From: Physella acuta
Taxonomy: Eukaryota; Mollusca; Gastropoda; Physidae
Assembly (NCBI RefSeq): GCF_028476545.1
Contig: NW_026732296.1
Coordinates: 372,001 to 436,000, forward strand
DNA length: 64,000 nt
Direction: 5' to 3'
Made by a program: the position numbers and the translations under genes. Positions 12,977 through 25,727 of this stretch are shown one piece after another. Positions within the stretch are counted from its first letter, which is position 1; every line of letters begins with the position of its first letter. The notes under the pieces were generated by a model that was not told the DNA's origin, searched no databases, and was given only the letters and a program-made list of their open reading frames with translations.

Positions 12977-13212
12977 CAGTCGCGTAGCCAGGATCGTCTG
13001 ATGGGGGTGGGGGGTTCAAATTTTTACCCGGGGACAAACTTTCGATTTGCACCCCCCTCAAACTTTCGATTTGCACCCCAGCCCTCAAACTTTCGATTTA
13101 CACTCCCCTTATACTTTATATATATACCGAGGGGTCTATGGGGGGGGGGGGGGGGGCGGGGGGTTATGACCCCCCCCCCCCCCCCACCTAACCAACCCTG
13201 CCTACGCCACTG
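12977..13212 (+). mobile_element. hAT-type MITE, CAGTGGCGTAGC family
   Basis: It begins CAGTCGCGTAGCCAGG and ends CCTACGCCACTG, inverted ends. It is flanked by perfect 8-bp repeats GACGTACC (12969-12976 and 13213-13220). The interior has repeated CAAACTTTCGATTTGCACCC words and long G and C runs. It has no coding capacity, so it would depend on a transposase supplied elsewhere. Confidence 0.93.
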
Positions 13213-13454
13213 GACGTACCACAAGCAGTTGATGTTCGGATTAGGTTAAAATTAAAAGTTAAATTTAATTATGTCAGTATTTTCTAGTACTAGATTTTAA
13301 ACTAGAGAAGTTAATCTACAGTTTAGTTTAGCTTTCTGTTTAGGTTTAGTTTAAAAAAAAAAACAACTTAATTTGGAGTGTTCATATATTTAAAAAAAAA
13401 AAAAAAACAACAAAACAACAACAACGCACCGAGTATTTATACACTTATAAACTT

Positions 13455-13605
13455 ATGGCTTGGCATAGTCAAGTGCACACACTAGCTTACTCGTAAATCT
13501 TAAGTTCGATTCCTAGCCTCGATGCTGAATTAATTCACTGGGTTCACTCAGCTCTGATGAGTACCTGACATGAGCAGCGACTGGGCATAGCTATGACCAA
13601 ACAAT
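13455..13605 (+). mobile_element. tRNA-derived SINE, truncated
   Basis: A B-box-like AGTTCGATTCCTAG is followed by the shared SINE body GGGTTCACTCAGCTCTGATG, then AGTACCTGACATGAGCAGCG and ACTGGGCATAG. The 3' section seen in other copies is absent. Confidence 0.65.
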
Positions 13606-13689
13606 ATTACAGATGAGCTTCGCTTCCGCTGTCCTAATGATTTTTAGGTCTAAAAAGGTTCTTTACTTATTTAAAAGTAAATTCCGGGT

Positions 13690-14330
13690 TTTTTATGTGT
13701 GTTCCGGGTACTTAATTCGTATTTATAACTACCATCAGCACAGTTCCGGGTATTTTATTTACAACTGCGAACATCACAGTTCCGGGTACTTTATTCGTAA
13801 TAACAACTGCGAACATCACAGTTCCGGGTACTTTATTCGTATTTACAAATGCGAACATCACAGTTCCGGGTATTTTATTTACAACTGCGAACATCACAGT
13901 TCCGGGTACTTTATTCGTATTTACAACTGCGAACATCACAGTTCCGGGTACTTTATTCGTATTTACAACTGCAAACATCACAGTTCCGTGTACTTTATTC
14001 GTATTTACAACTGCGAACATCACAGTTCCGTGTACTTTATTCGTATTTACAACTGCGAACATCACAGTTCCGGGTACTTTATTCGTATTTACAACTGCAA
14101 ACATCACAGTTCCGGGTACTTTATTCGTATTTACAACTGCGAACATCACAGTTCCGGGTACTTTATTCGTATTTACAACTGCAAACATCACAGTTCCGGG
14201 TACTTTATTCGTATTTACAACTGCAAACATCACAGTTCCGTGTACTTTATTCGTATTTACAACTGCGAACATCACAGTTCCGGGTACTTTATTCGTATTT
14301 ATAACTGCAAACATCACAGTTCCGGGTACC
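13690..14330 (+). repeat. 42-bp tandem array, about 15 units
   Basis: The unit contains CAGTTCCGGGTACTTTATTC, then GTATTTACAACTGCGAACAT. Variants are CCGTGT for CCGGGT and TGCAAAC for TGCGAAC. The 42-bp period keeps frames open on both strands (about 150-250 codons, for example an SGYFIRIYNCEHH repeat). I see no start context, signal or family match that makes it a gene. Confidence 0.95.
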
Positions 14331-14835
14331 CTATCCGAGTGGCCCACAAGCATGACACTCGTTAGACCCGCTGGGTGGGATGTGAGGAAATATGGCGGGA
14401 GATTACACGGATACTGATAGGGCACCACTTCCGTCATGCGCAGAGCCGACTTTTCCCTACTCCACATGTGGTTTGTGTGTTGTGTAAAAATGCTTGGAAT
14501 ACAAAGGGTTAAGGAAATGATTTTTTTTTACGCTGGATTTTTTGGTTACCGGTGAAAGAAATGTAACAAAACAAAATTGACAAAATAAACATATGTGCTA
14601 GTTTTTAGGGATAAATAGGGATTTAATGTGTAGATTAGTGACAACTTCTCTAATGGTCGCCAGGGGACTTTTCATAATAGTAATCACTAGACTACATAAA
14701 TAACAAGCGTCCGAGGATTTCATAGAAGCCGAGAGACATAGATTAAGAGAAATAAGAAATCTCCAATATCTCTTTATAGGTGTCAGATGATTAAGAATAA
14801 GCATATTAAGTGGTTGCTAGACGCCCAGATAAAGC
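14331..14835. other. non-coding
   Basis: Nothing recognisable; mixed AT-rich sequence. Confidence 0.5.
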
Positions 14836-15210
14836 ATATTAAACTTTGCATTCCAGGAGTCCTGAAACTCTGGGAGTCATAGGGCTTAGGAGTCATAAGA
14901 TCACATGACTCATGAGATTTCAGGAGTTATGGGGCTCAAGGAGTCATGGGGATCGAGGAGTCATGAAACTTCATGAGTAATTTAAATTCCAGGAGTCGTA
15001 ACACTTCAGGAGTCATGAGGCTGGATGATTCATTGAGCACTAGGAGTCATCGGACTCCAGGACTTAAGTGATCTCAAGAGTCATGAGATTCGAGGAAGAG
15101 TCAAGGAGCTCAAGGATTCATAAGTAATCATAAGGCCCCAGGAGTCATGAAACTCCAGGAGTCATGTAGCTCCAGGAGTCATTGGGCTCCAGGAGTCATG
15201 GGGCCGCAAA
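14836..15210 (+). repeat. degenerate repeat of GGAGTCATG words
   Basis: Around eighteen loose copies of a 15-20 bp word (CAGGAGTCATG plus a variable spacer) with spacing too irregular for a young array. Confidence 0.8.
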
Positions 15211-16277
15211 GCTTACAACAAAAGCAGAGAGTGAGTACCCCAAAGTGAGGACGGCCAGGGACGTGTGAGTAAAAAATATATCTAGACGCACGAGCGCATC
15301 AACAAACAACACAGCGTAATGTATTCCAGAGACAACAATAGGCAAGGCTAGCATGAGGAAACTATCACATTGGTGTGTGGTATGTGTGTGGTATGTGTGT
15401 GTGTGTGTGAGGGGTGGGTGATGGCATAAAAAAAGGTGGTAACTAAGGAATATGATTCTTATATCTCGAAATAAGTCTTTTCCTAATACTCGCCCCCCCC
15501 CCCCCTCCCTCACCACACGCACACGAACCCACACAACACGGCCCTCACTGTGATAAAACGCGTTGTGTTTGGTCTCGGAGTCTGCTAACAATATCTTTTG
15601 ACAGAGGTGAATTCCCTGGCAAAGAGAGAAAAAAAAAAAAGAAACAAAAAACAACAAACAAAAAGGGGAAGGCACTCTGTCGGACTATTTCAAAAGAAAA
15701 TAGACACGAAACGCTGAAGAGGAATTTTTTTTTTGGAGTTCTCTCCCCCTTGTGTGGGGTGATCCCACTTGCCACAAGCAGCCATCGATTAACCCCTATC
15801 TGTCTATATCCAGCCTACGTAGACATGCAATAGCCGTTAACCTTTAACGGGAGAGACCGCCAGCTCCAGAGCGCTGATTACTCCCCCTTTGTTTTCCCAA
15901 CGTCATAATTGTCCCATTGGAGCCAAGCAGACGTACGTGGGGCGAGATGAAGAAACCCGCGCCCGCTCTTTGATGCCGCCCGACGGTTTATTTATCGCGA
16001 GAAGAGCGGTTCTTAACTCGGCACCCTCCCGAGGGGCGCGGGGGTCTTTACACGGCGTGTGGGGTCTATAAAATAGACCAGGATCAAATCCGATCAACGC
16101 CCTAATACCCATACAACAAAATTATGTAAATGGTAGCTGAGATGTGTATAGAAGAGGATGATTGTTGAAAAAATGAAACTAAATTCAGATTGTTTATAAA
16201 CAAAACAAACACAGAAACAAATAATTTACTAAATGTATTGTCTGTTAACGTAGACCTAGGGTTAAAATGTTTTTTTA
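15211..16277. other. non-coding, CpG-containing block near 15840-16080
   Basis: There is a TG repeat near 15385-15410 and a C-run near 15490. A CpG-richer unique segment lies at about 15840-16080, but no gene was recognised. Confidence 0.45.
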
Positions 16278-16563
16278 TTAACACGTTTTTATTAACTCAG
16301 CTTCGCGTGTGTTTGTTGTTAAAATTGACATCGAAAATTAGCCCACTTCTGATTGCTCTATAGATCTGAAATTTGGCATGCAGGCTACTTTCGCCTAACA
16401 ATTTCAGATGCAATCATAAAAACTAGCAATTAGAGACCGTAATTAGCTTAATTTAATTACGCCCTAAGGACCATAAAATTGAGGACATGATTTCTAAAGA
16501 TACCGACAAGACTGGAGGCCTATTGACACAGTTACTTCGGCCCCAATCGATGTGAGCGCGCTG

Positions 16564-16634
16564 GCCGTGATCGTATAGTGGTTAGTACTTCGCGTTGTGG
16601 CCGCGACAACCCAGGTTCGAATCCTGGTCGCTCA
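16564..16634 (+). tRNA. tRNA-His (GTG)-like, copy 1, acceptor stem damaged
   Basis: The order is GCCGTGA, a D arm, the anticodon stem TCGCG/CGCGA around TTGTGGC (anticodon GTG), and the T arm CCAGG/CCTGG around TTCGAAT. The 3' acceptor strand is TCGCTCA where TCACGGC is needed, so the outer three pairs are lost. The A and B boxes look intact and a T5 run follows. It is a tRNA pseudogene or a tRNA-derived element head rather than a normal tRNA. Confidence 0.75.
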
Positions 16635-16775
16635 AGATTTTTAGTCCGTGTATTTATAAACACTTAGTCAAGTCATACTTAATCAAGTCATTTGATAAAG
16701 TAGAAATAAACTATATAAAAAACTTTTTTAAAAACCACGTTTTTCATGTGTAGCAACGGACTAAAAAGGAGAAAA

Positions 16776-17010
16776 TAAAATACTTAAAAAAACTTTTTAA
16801 AAAACCACGTTTTTCTTGTGGACTAAAAAGTAGAAAATAACTATTTACATACATTTGATGACAAAAAACGTGGGTCGGGCAGATGGGTCGGGAAATTTGA
16901 TGGTGAACGTACCCACGTTTTTTGTCATCAAATGTATGTAAATAGTTATTTTCTACTTTTTAGTCCACAAGAAAAACGTGGTTTTTTAAAAAGTTTTTTT
17001 AAGTATTTTA
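16776..17010. repeat. perfect 100-bp inverted repeat, 35-bp spacer, copy 1
   Basis: The left arm, 16776-16875, is the exact reverse complement of the right arm, 16911-17010. The spacer is 16876-16910. The arm holds GACTAAAAAGTAGAAAATAA and ends inward at ACGTGGGT. A diverged extra copy of the arm precedes it at about 16710-16780. Confidence 0.95.
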
Positions 17011-17300
17011 TTAACACGTTTTTATTAACTCAGCTTCGCGTTTGTGTGTTTGTTGTTAAAATTGACATCGAAAATTAGCCCACTTCTGATTGCTCTATAG
17101 ATCTGAAATTTGGCATGCAGGTTACTTTCGCCTAACAATTTCAGATGCAATCATAAAAACTAGCAATTAGAGACCGTAATTAGCTTAATTTAATTACGCC
17201 CCAAGGACCATAAAATTGAGGACATGATTTCTAAAGATACCGACAAGACTGGAGGCTTATTGACACAGTTACTTCGGCCCCAATCGATGTGAGCGCGCTG

Positions 17301-17371
17301 GCCGTGATCGTATAGTGGTTAGTACTTCGCGTTGTGGCCGCGACAACCCAGGTTCGAATCCTGGTCGCTCA
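17301..17371 (+). tRNA. tRNA-His (GTG)-like, copy 2, acceptor stem damaged
   Basis: Its sequence is the same as copy 1, with the same altered 3' acceptor strand, so the defect predates the duplication. It is followed by a T7 run. Confidence 0.75.
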
Positions 17372-17515
17372 AGATTTTTTTAGTCCGTGTATTTATAAAC
17401 ACTTAGTCAATTCATACTTAATCAAGTCATTAGATAAAGTAGAAAATAAACTATATAAAAAACTTTTTTAAAAACCACGTTTTTTATGTGTAGCAACGGA
17501 CTAAAAAGGAGAAAA

Positions 17516-17750
17516 TAAAATACTTAAAAAAACTTTTTAAAAAACCACGTTTTTCTTGTGGACTAAAAAGTAGAAAATAACTATTTACATACATTTGATG
17601 ACAAAAAACGTGGGTCGGGCAGATGGGTCGGGAAATTTGATGGTGAACGTACCCACGTTTTTTGTCATCAAATGTATGTAAATAGTTATTTTCTACTTTT
17701 TAGTCCACAAGAAAAACGTGGTTTTTTTTAAAGTTTTTTTAAGTATTTTT
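17516..17750. repeat. 100-bp inverted repeat, copy 2, about 97% matched
   Basis: The structure is the same as copy 1. The right arm has about three mismatches near its outer end, so the arms have begun to diverge. Confidence 0.93.
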
Positions 17751-17819
17751 TAAATGTTGTGAGTTACCAATGTATATATTTTTGTTTTATTAATACCTGT
17801 TCTACCTACTCTATACAGT

Positions 17820-17945
17820 GAAGGGCAGCTTTGTAAATTCTACCTGTTACCTGTTTTGTAGAATACTGTAAATTCTACCTGTTTTGTATAATACTGTTAA
17901 TTCTACCTGAGTTGTATAATACTGTTAATTCTACCTGTGTTGTAT
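17820..17945 (+). repeat. 29-bp tandem repeat, about four units
   Basis: Units contain TTCTACCTGTTTTGTATAAT plus ACTGTTAA. Confidence 0.8.
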
Positions 17946-17947
17946 TA

Positions 17948-18198
17948 TAATCTATATATATAATTCTCTTCTGGGAGCCGTTAGAAAACAAGCTGCAAGC
18001 GCGCCTTACAGTCCCCTCTCTTCCTCTTTATCGCTACCACACCCCACCCCCACCCCTCACATGGTCTAGTGAGCTGTGGTTCACGCTGTTTACATTTTAC
18101 AATCATAGAGACGGGTTTGGTGACGGCTATTAGGGGCAGATAATTTAGTTAGAGGAGGTAACTAAGAGGAGGCTGCTTTCACGTGGGGGGGGGGGGGG
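17948..18198 (+). repeat. dispersed repeat copy A, ends in a G-run
   Basis: It matches 41064-41335 in the opposite orientation. Shared blocks include TTCTCTTCTGGGAGCC, AGCTGCAAGCGC, GGGGCAGATAATTTAGTT and GAGGAGGCTGCTTTCACG, followed by a homopolymer G tract. The superfamily is unknown. Confidence 0.75.
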
Positions 18199-18237
18199 GG
18201 TTAGTGTTTTTAAGCAAATATTTTCGGTGGCAGCATT

Positions 18238-18445
18238 CATCATCATCATCACTCCTTTATGGCCCCTGGGGAGCAAAGGGCTGCAACCACACATCTCCAG
18301 CGGACTCGGTTTTGGGCTGCTCCTCTAATCTGTGCCCATGAGAGCCCAGCTCTACCTGAGCGGTATCAGGGATTGCATACAGATACCCAGCGAGTGAACT
18401 ACCACTTGATCACGGCGCCTCCGTTTTTATACTTAGTTCACTACC
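18238..18445 (-). mobile_element. probable LINE 3' end, reverse orientation
   Basis: CATCATCATCATCAC at the left reads as a (GATGAT)n tail on the minus strand. It is followed by a body with TGGCCCCTGGGGAGCAAAGG. A similar GAT-rich tail closes the LINE fragment at 57640-57975. I could not identify coding sequence in it. Confidence 0.4.
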
Positions 18446-18856
18446 AGTCATCAAACACCCATTTTTGAAAGATTTCATTACTGTGACATTATCGGTACAA
18501 CACAGACCACTAAACTACAACTAACAACCTAACAGCAGATCTTTGAACAGTACCCCTGTGGGACAAAGTGTCGAGTTACCAGTAGCTTTATGGTAATTCC
18601 ACATGACATACACCAAAGATACACGATCACACATTTTTTGTTTAAAATGTCGTTTTGTTGTGTCCAATCAATACCCAGCGTCCGACCACCAAATTACATG
18701 TTGTGACGTCATGTCGGGTCGTTCTCGGAAAATGCTCGGCATTTCCCCCGGTCGTTCCAGAGCCGGAAGCGGCGCTAATTGTTTCGGAAAGTGCCCAGAT
18801 GGATGGTCACGTGATTGGCGATATCCGAGGCGTGACTGGAAGTGTTCAATCAAAAG

Positions 18857-19085
18857 TGTGTGTGTGTGTGTGTGAGTGTGTGTGCGTGCGTGTGTGTGTG
18901 TGTGTGTACGTGTGTGTGCGTGCGTGCGTGTGCGCGTTTGTATCCGCGTGTGTGAGTGTGTGTACGTATTTGTGTATGTAAGCGTATGTGTGAGTGCTCG
19001 TGGTGGTGAGTGAATGTGTGGGTTTGTGTGTGCAGGTTTGTGTCTGTGGGATTGCGTGTAAATGCGTGTGGGTGTGAGTGTGTTT
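18857..19085 (+). repeat. TG-rich microsatellite
   Basis: Interrupted GT/GTGC repeats, purest at 18857-18935. Confidence 0.9.
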
Positions 19086-20550
19086 CCTGGCTGAATTTTG
19101 TTGTATGAACAATCTAGTTGTAACGTGCATGTGTCGTGTCAATGTTGAATGCTTGTTTTAGTGAGGCTATTCACGTCAGCAATGTAATTGTATATGATGT
19201 TATGAGCGGTTTGTCTTTATGTAGTCCTTCTGTGCCGCAGCATGACTTGTATGCATGCTGCATTGGTGGTAGCTTCGGTCTGCTAGATGGAATGTAATAT
19301 TTAGTGTGTGCGTATCGAATCACGTGTATACACCTTAAATCAAAATGTGACTTTCTAAAAAATATCTTTTACATAATTATTTCATCTGCTTGGCAAGCAT
19401 GAAACACAGGCACTCTACGTCTACTGTCAGATTATTCGATTGAACAGAGAAATGATAAAAGAATAGGCATAAATAACATAAGTTATCTTAATTGAATATT
19501 TGACGTACCTTGAAGACTTAAACTAATCCAGAAAAATAAAAATAACGAATCGACAATTGGTTTTCAATTATGCGACATAGTTAGAGAAACAGGAATACTC
19601 TGCTTCACCTGCACCTAGTGTCATCAAAAAGGTTGTCGAATAGCTTCTAGCTATTGATCAGTTGAGAGAAAAAGTAAGAGAGATGAAATGGGGAAGAGAA
19701 AATGGAGGGAAAAGTAAAAAGACAAAAAAAAAAAGTAGAATGAAAAAATAGATAGAAGATTGGACAAAAATAATGCGGGTAAAAAATGAACGTAAAGTTT
19801 CGTTGTAATTATAATAAGTGACGTCAGAACCTTTAATGGAAGTGGACTAATTACAGTTATAATATGAGAGGGTAAAAAATGAGGAAAGGAGGGAGGCGCC
19901 AGGGAGATGAGGAGAGGGTGGGGGGAGGGGGAATGTAACTGCAGAGCTTTTAGATAGAGGAAAAGATAGCTGGCGGTGAAAAAAAATCATCATAGTAGAA
20001 ACACGACTCCCCCCCCCCCACCCGTAACACAGAGTCAAAAGGGAACCCGAAAACAAGGGCTGTAACCGCGCGAGGAACCAAGGTCACTCCCCAAACAGCC
20101 ATGTTCTGTTGTCCACAGTCCCACCAATGCAAATCTTCCTGAGTGATTTCTCGTGTCGTGGCTCTAGGCCCGGGCCGGTCGTGTCGGGCTCTCTGTCGGG
20201 GCTCTGTAGGACACGCGCCCGACACGACAAACAAGCCCAATCCCAGCATGCATTACGACTCATCCCTCGGTGTAAATTCATGCTCACTCGCGTCGAATTG
20301 CCCGGCATTACATTTTGAAATCAAGAGACTTGGATACTTTTTTTTTTGGAGGGGATTCAAACGTGATTGGCTGGTTCAAGATCACGCAAAAAAAATTTCA
20401 ATAATTTATAACAAGCTGATTCGGTTCTTGATATTCATGTTTGAAATAAAACGCTAGGCTAAACTAAAGGATTAGTAAAGTATTTTTTAAGCAGTGAAAA
20501 TTTGAGTTTAACACTGTTTTCATTTCAGATTGTTTTTTATATTAGAGTAC
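19086..20550. other. non-coding; CpG-rich unique block at 20130-20300
   Basis: It is mostly AT-rich, with a purine-rich tract at 19670-19770. The block around 20130-20300 is unusually CpG-rich for this region. No coding exon was recognised. Confidence 0.45.
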
Positions 20551-20622
20551 CTCGGTCTTCGCCTAAAATCGATGTAAAAAGAAAGGCGAGCTAGGAAACC
20601 GACGAAGACCGAGGCAATTTTT
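20551..20622. repeat. short inverted repeat, 12-bp arms
   Basis: CCTCGGTCTTCG and its exact complement CGAAGACCGAGG enclose about 47 bases. It could be a tiny MITE or a structured RNA; nothing else supports either. Confidence 0.6.
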
Positions 20623-22004
<1,382 letters not shown>

Positions 22005-22439
22005 TCACTTTACCTACTCAATATTATGGCCCTCATGAAGGCACTGTTACTTACCTTAATGCAGCTGTCTGTGTATATTTCTAATACACACCGACACAAC
22101 AACCTTACCGTCTATTACAATGCAGATTTCTCACAAGAGGAGACAATGTGTGAGTACATATCAGCACCTCCCATATCTAGCGCCACCCCTGGAAGAAAGA
22201 GGTGCCCGTATACACGATGAAAATGCTGACTTCCGGTATCTCTTCCTCCCAGGGTGGTGGCCCGTAGCCCGGGGGGGGGGGGACGGGATCAGTTAATGGG
22301 TTGGGTTCTTGTAAGGGTAACGTAGACAACCTCTTCCTTTGTGTACCTCACGACACACTCTGATTTCCGGTTGGGTTTTTTATTCTTATTGCCGAGGTAA
22401 ACGTTCGCGATAATAAACAGATGAAAGATGCTTGTTAAC

Positions 22440-22985
22440 TGGTAACATACACACACATACTTCATATAAATCTACGAACAAGTCTTCTTCATTCAAACCT
22501 TGGTACACACGCTCTTTTAACTAGCACTCGTACAATCATTTATACAAACCTCCACACAAACTTTAATGTTGACCTTTACATAAACCTCATGCAAACCTAC
22601 ATAAAAGCCTCCTACGTCATGAATTCAATGAAAATCTTCTTTCTGGCCTACAACTGACACATCTTAGTAGGTCTTCTTCACCCAAATTATTTCTTCTTAT
22701 TATTATTATGCAAGTATTCTGTAACGTTTTCATTGTAAAAACTCTTATACAAATCTTCTTGCAAACCTTCGTACGAACCTTTCAAACCTGCTTACAAGCC
22801 TATTTACGAACCTCCATAAAAACGTGTATACGAATCTTTATCGAAATCTTCCTCAAATAAAAACCTTCACAGAAACCTTCAGACAATTCTTCAAACAAAC
22901 TTTCAAACAAACTTTCATACAAACCTTCACATACACCTTCATACAAACCTTTCTTACAAACCATCAGGCAAATAAAAATAAACCT
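22440..22985 (+). repeat. degenerate ACAAACCTTC-type repeat
   Basis: Many loosely spaced ACAAACCT/TTCATACAAACC words; an old, decayed array. Confidence 0.7.
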
Positions 22986-23107
22986 TATTAGAATTGCAGT
23001 GATTATTAATTTCCGAATTTATGATTTCATGAATAATATACAGCGTTTTCTTTGACATTGTGAAATTATCCGCCCCTGCGCGTGTAACGGTGTCATCAAT
23101 TTTAGCT

Positions 23108-23680
23108 TCGGTGCTTGGGGTGTGGATTCAATACTCGGTTATGGGGTTGCTGGTTCAATACTCGGTGTTGGGGGTGTGGGTTCAATACTCGGTGTTGGGG
23201 GTGTGGTTTCAATACTCGTTGTTGGGGGTGTGGGTTCAATACTCGGTGCTGGGGGTGTGGGTTCAATACTCGGTGCTGGGGGTGTGGGTTCAATACTCGG
23301 TGTTGGGGGTGTGGGTTCAATACTCGGTGTTGGGGGTGTGGGTTCAATACTCGGTGCTGGGGGTGTGGGTTCAATACTCGGTGCTGGGGGTGTGGGTTCA
23401 ATACTCGGTGTTGGGGGTGTGGGTTCAATACTCGGTGTTGGGGGTGTGGGTTCAATACTCGGTGTTGGGGGTGCGGTTTCAATACTCGGTGTTGGGGGTG
23501 TGGGTTCAATACTCGGTGTTGGGGGTGTGGGTTCAATACTCGGTGTTGGGGGTGTGGGTTTAATACTAGGTGCTGGGTGTGTGGGTTCAATACTCGGTGC
23601 TGGGGGTGTGGGTTCAATACTCGGTGCTGGGGGTGTGGGTTCAATACTCGGTGCTGGGGGTGTGGGTTCAATACTCGTGT
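23108..23680 (+). repeat. 27-bp minisatellite, about 21 units
   Basis: The unit contains GGTTCAATACTCGGTGTTGG then GGGTGTG, with GTT/GCT variants. The 27-bp period keeps four frames open for 160-190 codons on both strands. These are not genes. Confidence 0.97.
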
Positions 23681-23859
23681 GAACTAGACAAGGTGACTAG
23701 TGAAATTTGATCTTCAACCAGCAAAGAGCTCTGACGTCTTGGGGCATCTGGTCTTCATAGCCACTCTTTATATCCAAGATTGGTGTGTTAAAGGTTTGAC
23801 GGGAGTCACACGGACAAGCACCAACATTCTGATAGACAGTTATGCTACCATCAGTTGGA

Positions 23860-24590
23860 CAGATATGCCCCAACATTAAGTAAGACATGCCTCAAGTTAA
23901 AGAATATATGCCCCAAACATTTTGATAGACATATATCCCCCAACATTACGACAGTTATACGCCAACATTAAAACAGATATGCCCAAAACATTTGATTGAC
24001 AGATATGCCTAAAACATTTGATTGACAGATATACCCAGCTTTAAGACAGATATATCCCAAAATTAAGATTTGCCTCAAACATTTGAATTATGCCTAACAT
24101 TAAAACAAATATACCCAAAAGTAAGACAGATATACACCAAGATATACACAGGCATGCTTCAAAATTAAAACAGACATGTCCCAAACATTTTGATAGACAA
24201 CGTTATGAAAGACATGCCCCAACATTAAGACAGATATACACCAAAGTTAAGACAGACATGCCCCAACATTAAGACAGATATACACCAAAGTTAAGACAGA
24301 CATGCCCCAACATTAAGACAGATATACACCAAAGTTAAGACAGACATGCCCCAACATTAAGACAGATATACACCAAAGTTAAGACAGACATGCCCCAACA
24401 TTAAGACAGATATACACCAAAGTTAAGACAGACATGCCCCAACATTAAGACAGATATACACCAAAGTTAAGACAGACATGCCCCAACATTAAGACAGATA
24501 TACACCAAAGTTAAGACAGACATGCCCCAACATTAAGACAGATATACACCAAAGTTAAGACAGATATGCTCCAACATTCTGAGAGACAGG
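23860..24590 (+). repeat. 44-bp array with a diverged flank
   Basis: There are about eight near-identical units at 24210-24570 (GTTAAGACAGACATGCCCCA, then ACATTAAGACAGATATACAC). Looser copies precede them from 23860. The homogeneous right part suggests recent expansion. Confidence 0.93.
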
Positions 24591-24646
24591 CTTTAAAATA
24601 CGACATGTTCCATATCACTGTAACACATACCAACGAATAATACATA

Positions 24647-24924
24647 CAGTGGCGTAGCGAGGTCGGGTGTCACCCGGTGCGGCACTTAATGGTGTCAACC
24701 CCCAGAGGCGTAGCGACCCTTCTCGGGACAAACAAACTTTCGATTTGCACCCCCCCTCAAACTTTCGATTTGCACCCCCGCCACAAACTTTCGATTTGCA
24801 CCCCCCCTCAATTTTTTCTCTATATATTTTGCAATTTTTTGCCTTGGTGTTACCCCCTAAATGGTGTCACCCGTTGCGGTTCGCACCCCCCGCCCCCCCC
24901 CCCCCCTCCCTTGCTACGCCTCTG
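24647..24924 (+). mobile_element. hAT-type MITE, CAGTGGCGTAGC family
   Basis: It starts CAGTGGCGTAGCGAGG and ends GCTACGCCTCTG, with perfect 8-bp flanks AATACATA (24639-24646 and 24925-24932). The interior carries three CAAACTTTCGATTTGCACCC words and GGTGTCACCC. This is one of the longest copies here and has no coding capacity. Confidence 0.95.
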
Positions 24925-24932
24925 AATACATA

Positions 24933-25727
24933 ATCCACACAATAACTGAACATGCTAACGTTTCGTCCGTCAGTCTTTCTTGCATGTTAGTAATGTAACG
25001 TTTTGTTCTACACCATAGTTATTGTTCGCAACAAGCAACAATACCTTTTAAAAACAACAACAAAACCACGGGCTATATTTATGTCTAAAACCCAATACGT
25101 CATCAACCAAACACCATAACAACTCTTATTAAAACACATTTCTTTATTTATTTTTTTTAAAAAAAAAGGAAAAAAAAAATCAAGCAGGACAATGGTAAAC
25201 ATCTGTCTAGTGACTAGGTAAATTGTTATCAAGTAAAGTTTACCATGGGCAGGTAACCGCAGGTGACTCACACATCAGGTAAGCATTGAGCTAACAATCA
25301 AACAATCTTTTCATACGAGTTATCTGGACACGGTTTGAAACTTAAAGCAAATTCTGTCATTGCGATGCAGCACGTGAAATTTTACAAAAAGAAATATATA
25401 GACTATAGATGATATTTTTTAAAAATTGTATAAGTGATTTTCATTGTCTTTAAAATATCTATTAAGCATCTACATTTAAACTCCAAACAACCTTGAATTT
25501 TTTTTTTCATTTTTTTTTTCATTTTTGTTAAATAGTTGAAATGCCACGAAAACCAAGGGAAATAATTTAATTATGTCCCTTTCTTCGGTTGATAATGTTA
25601 TTAGCTACGTAGATGTTCGAGAAAGCGTTATATTATTTACAGTTTTATATCAGATTTGATTAGATAAGTCATATGTTTTTTATTAGAATTAATAAATTGT
25701 TAATTTATCGGGGACGTTTGTTTTTGC
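24933..25727. other. non-coding, just downstream of irx
   Basis: AT-rich sequence with poly-T runs near 25145 and 25500; it holds any irx 3' UTR. No other gene seen. Confidence 0.5.
25678..25683 (-). promoter_or_regulatory. candidate polyadenylation signal of irx
   Basis: TTTATT on the plus strand reads AATAAA on the minus strand, about 45 bases past the irx stop. It would give a very short 3' UTR. Other AATAAA matches occur further on, for example near 25145, and the AT-rich sequence makes chance matches likely. Confidence 0.35.

Larger units (their letters stand above)
16278..17750 (+). repeat. tandem duplication of a unit of about 735 bp with tRNA-like gene and hairpin
   Basis: Two near-identical units lie head to tail, 16278-17010 and 17011-17750. 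They differ by a few substitutions and small indels. Each holds an A/T-rich leader (starting TTAACACGTTTTTATTAACT), a tRNA-His-like sequence, a diverged single arm, and a long inverted repeat. Confidence 0.95.

Noticed and set aside
13613-14467. Frames of about 250 codons on both strands
   Set aside because: They come from the 42-bp array; both strands open equally.
16564-17371. Functional tRNA-His genes
   Set aside because: The outer acceptor-stem pairs cannot form in either copy.
23060-23687. Four overlapping frames of 160-190 codons on both strands
   Set aside because: They are by-products of the 27-bp minisatellite.
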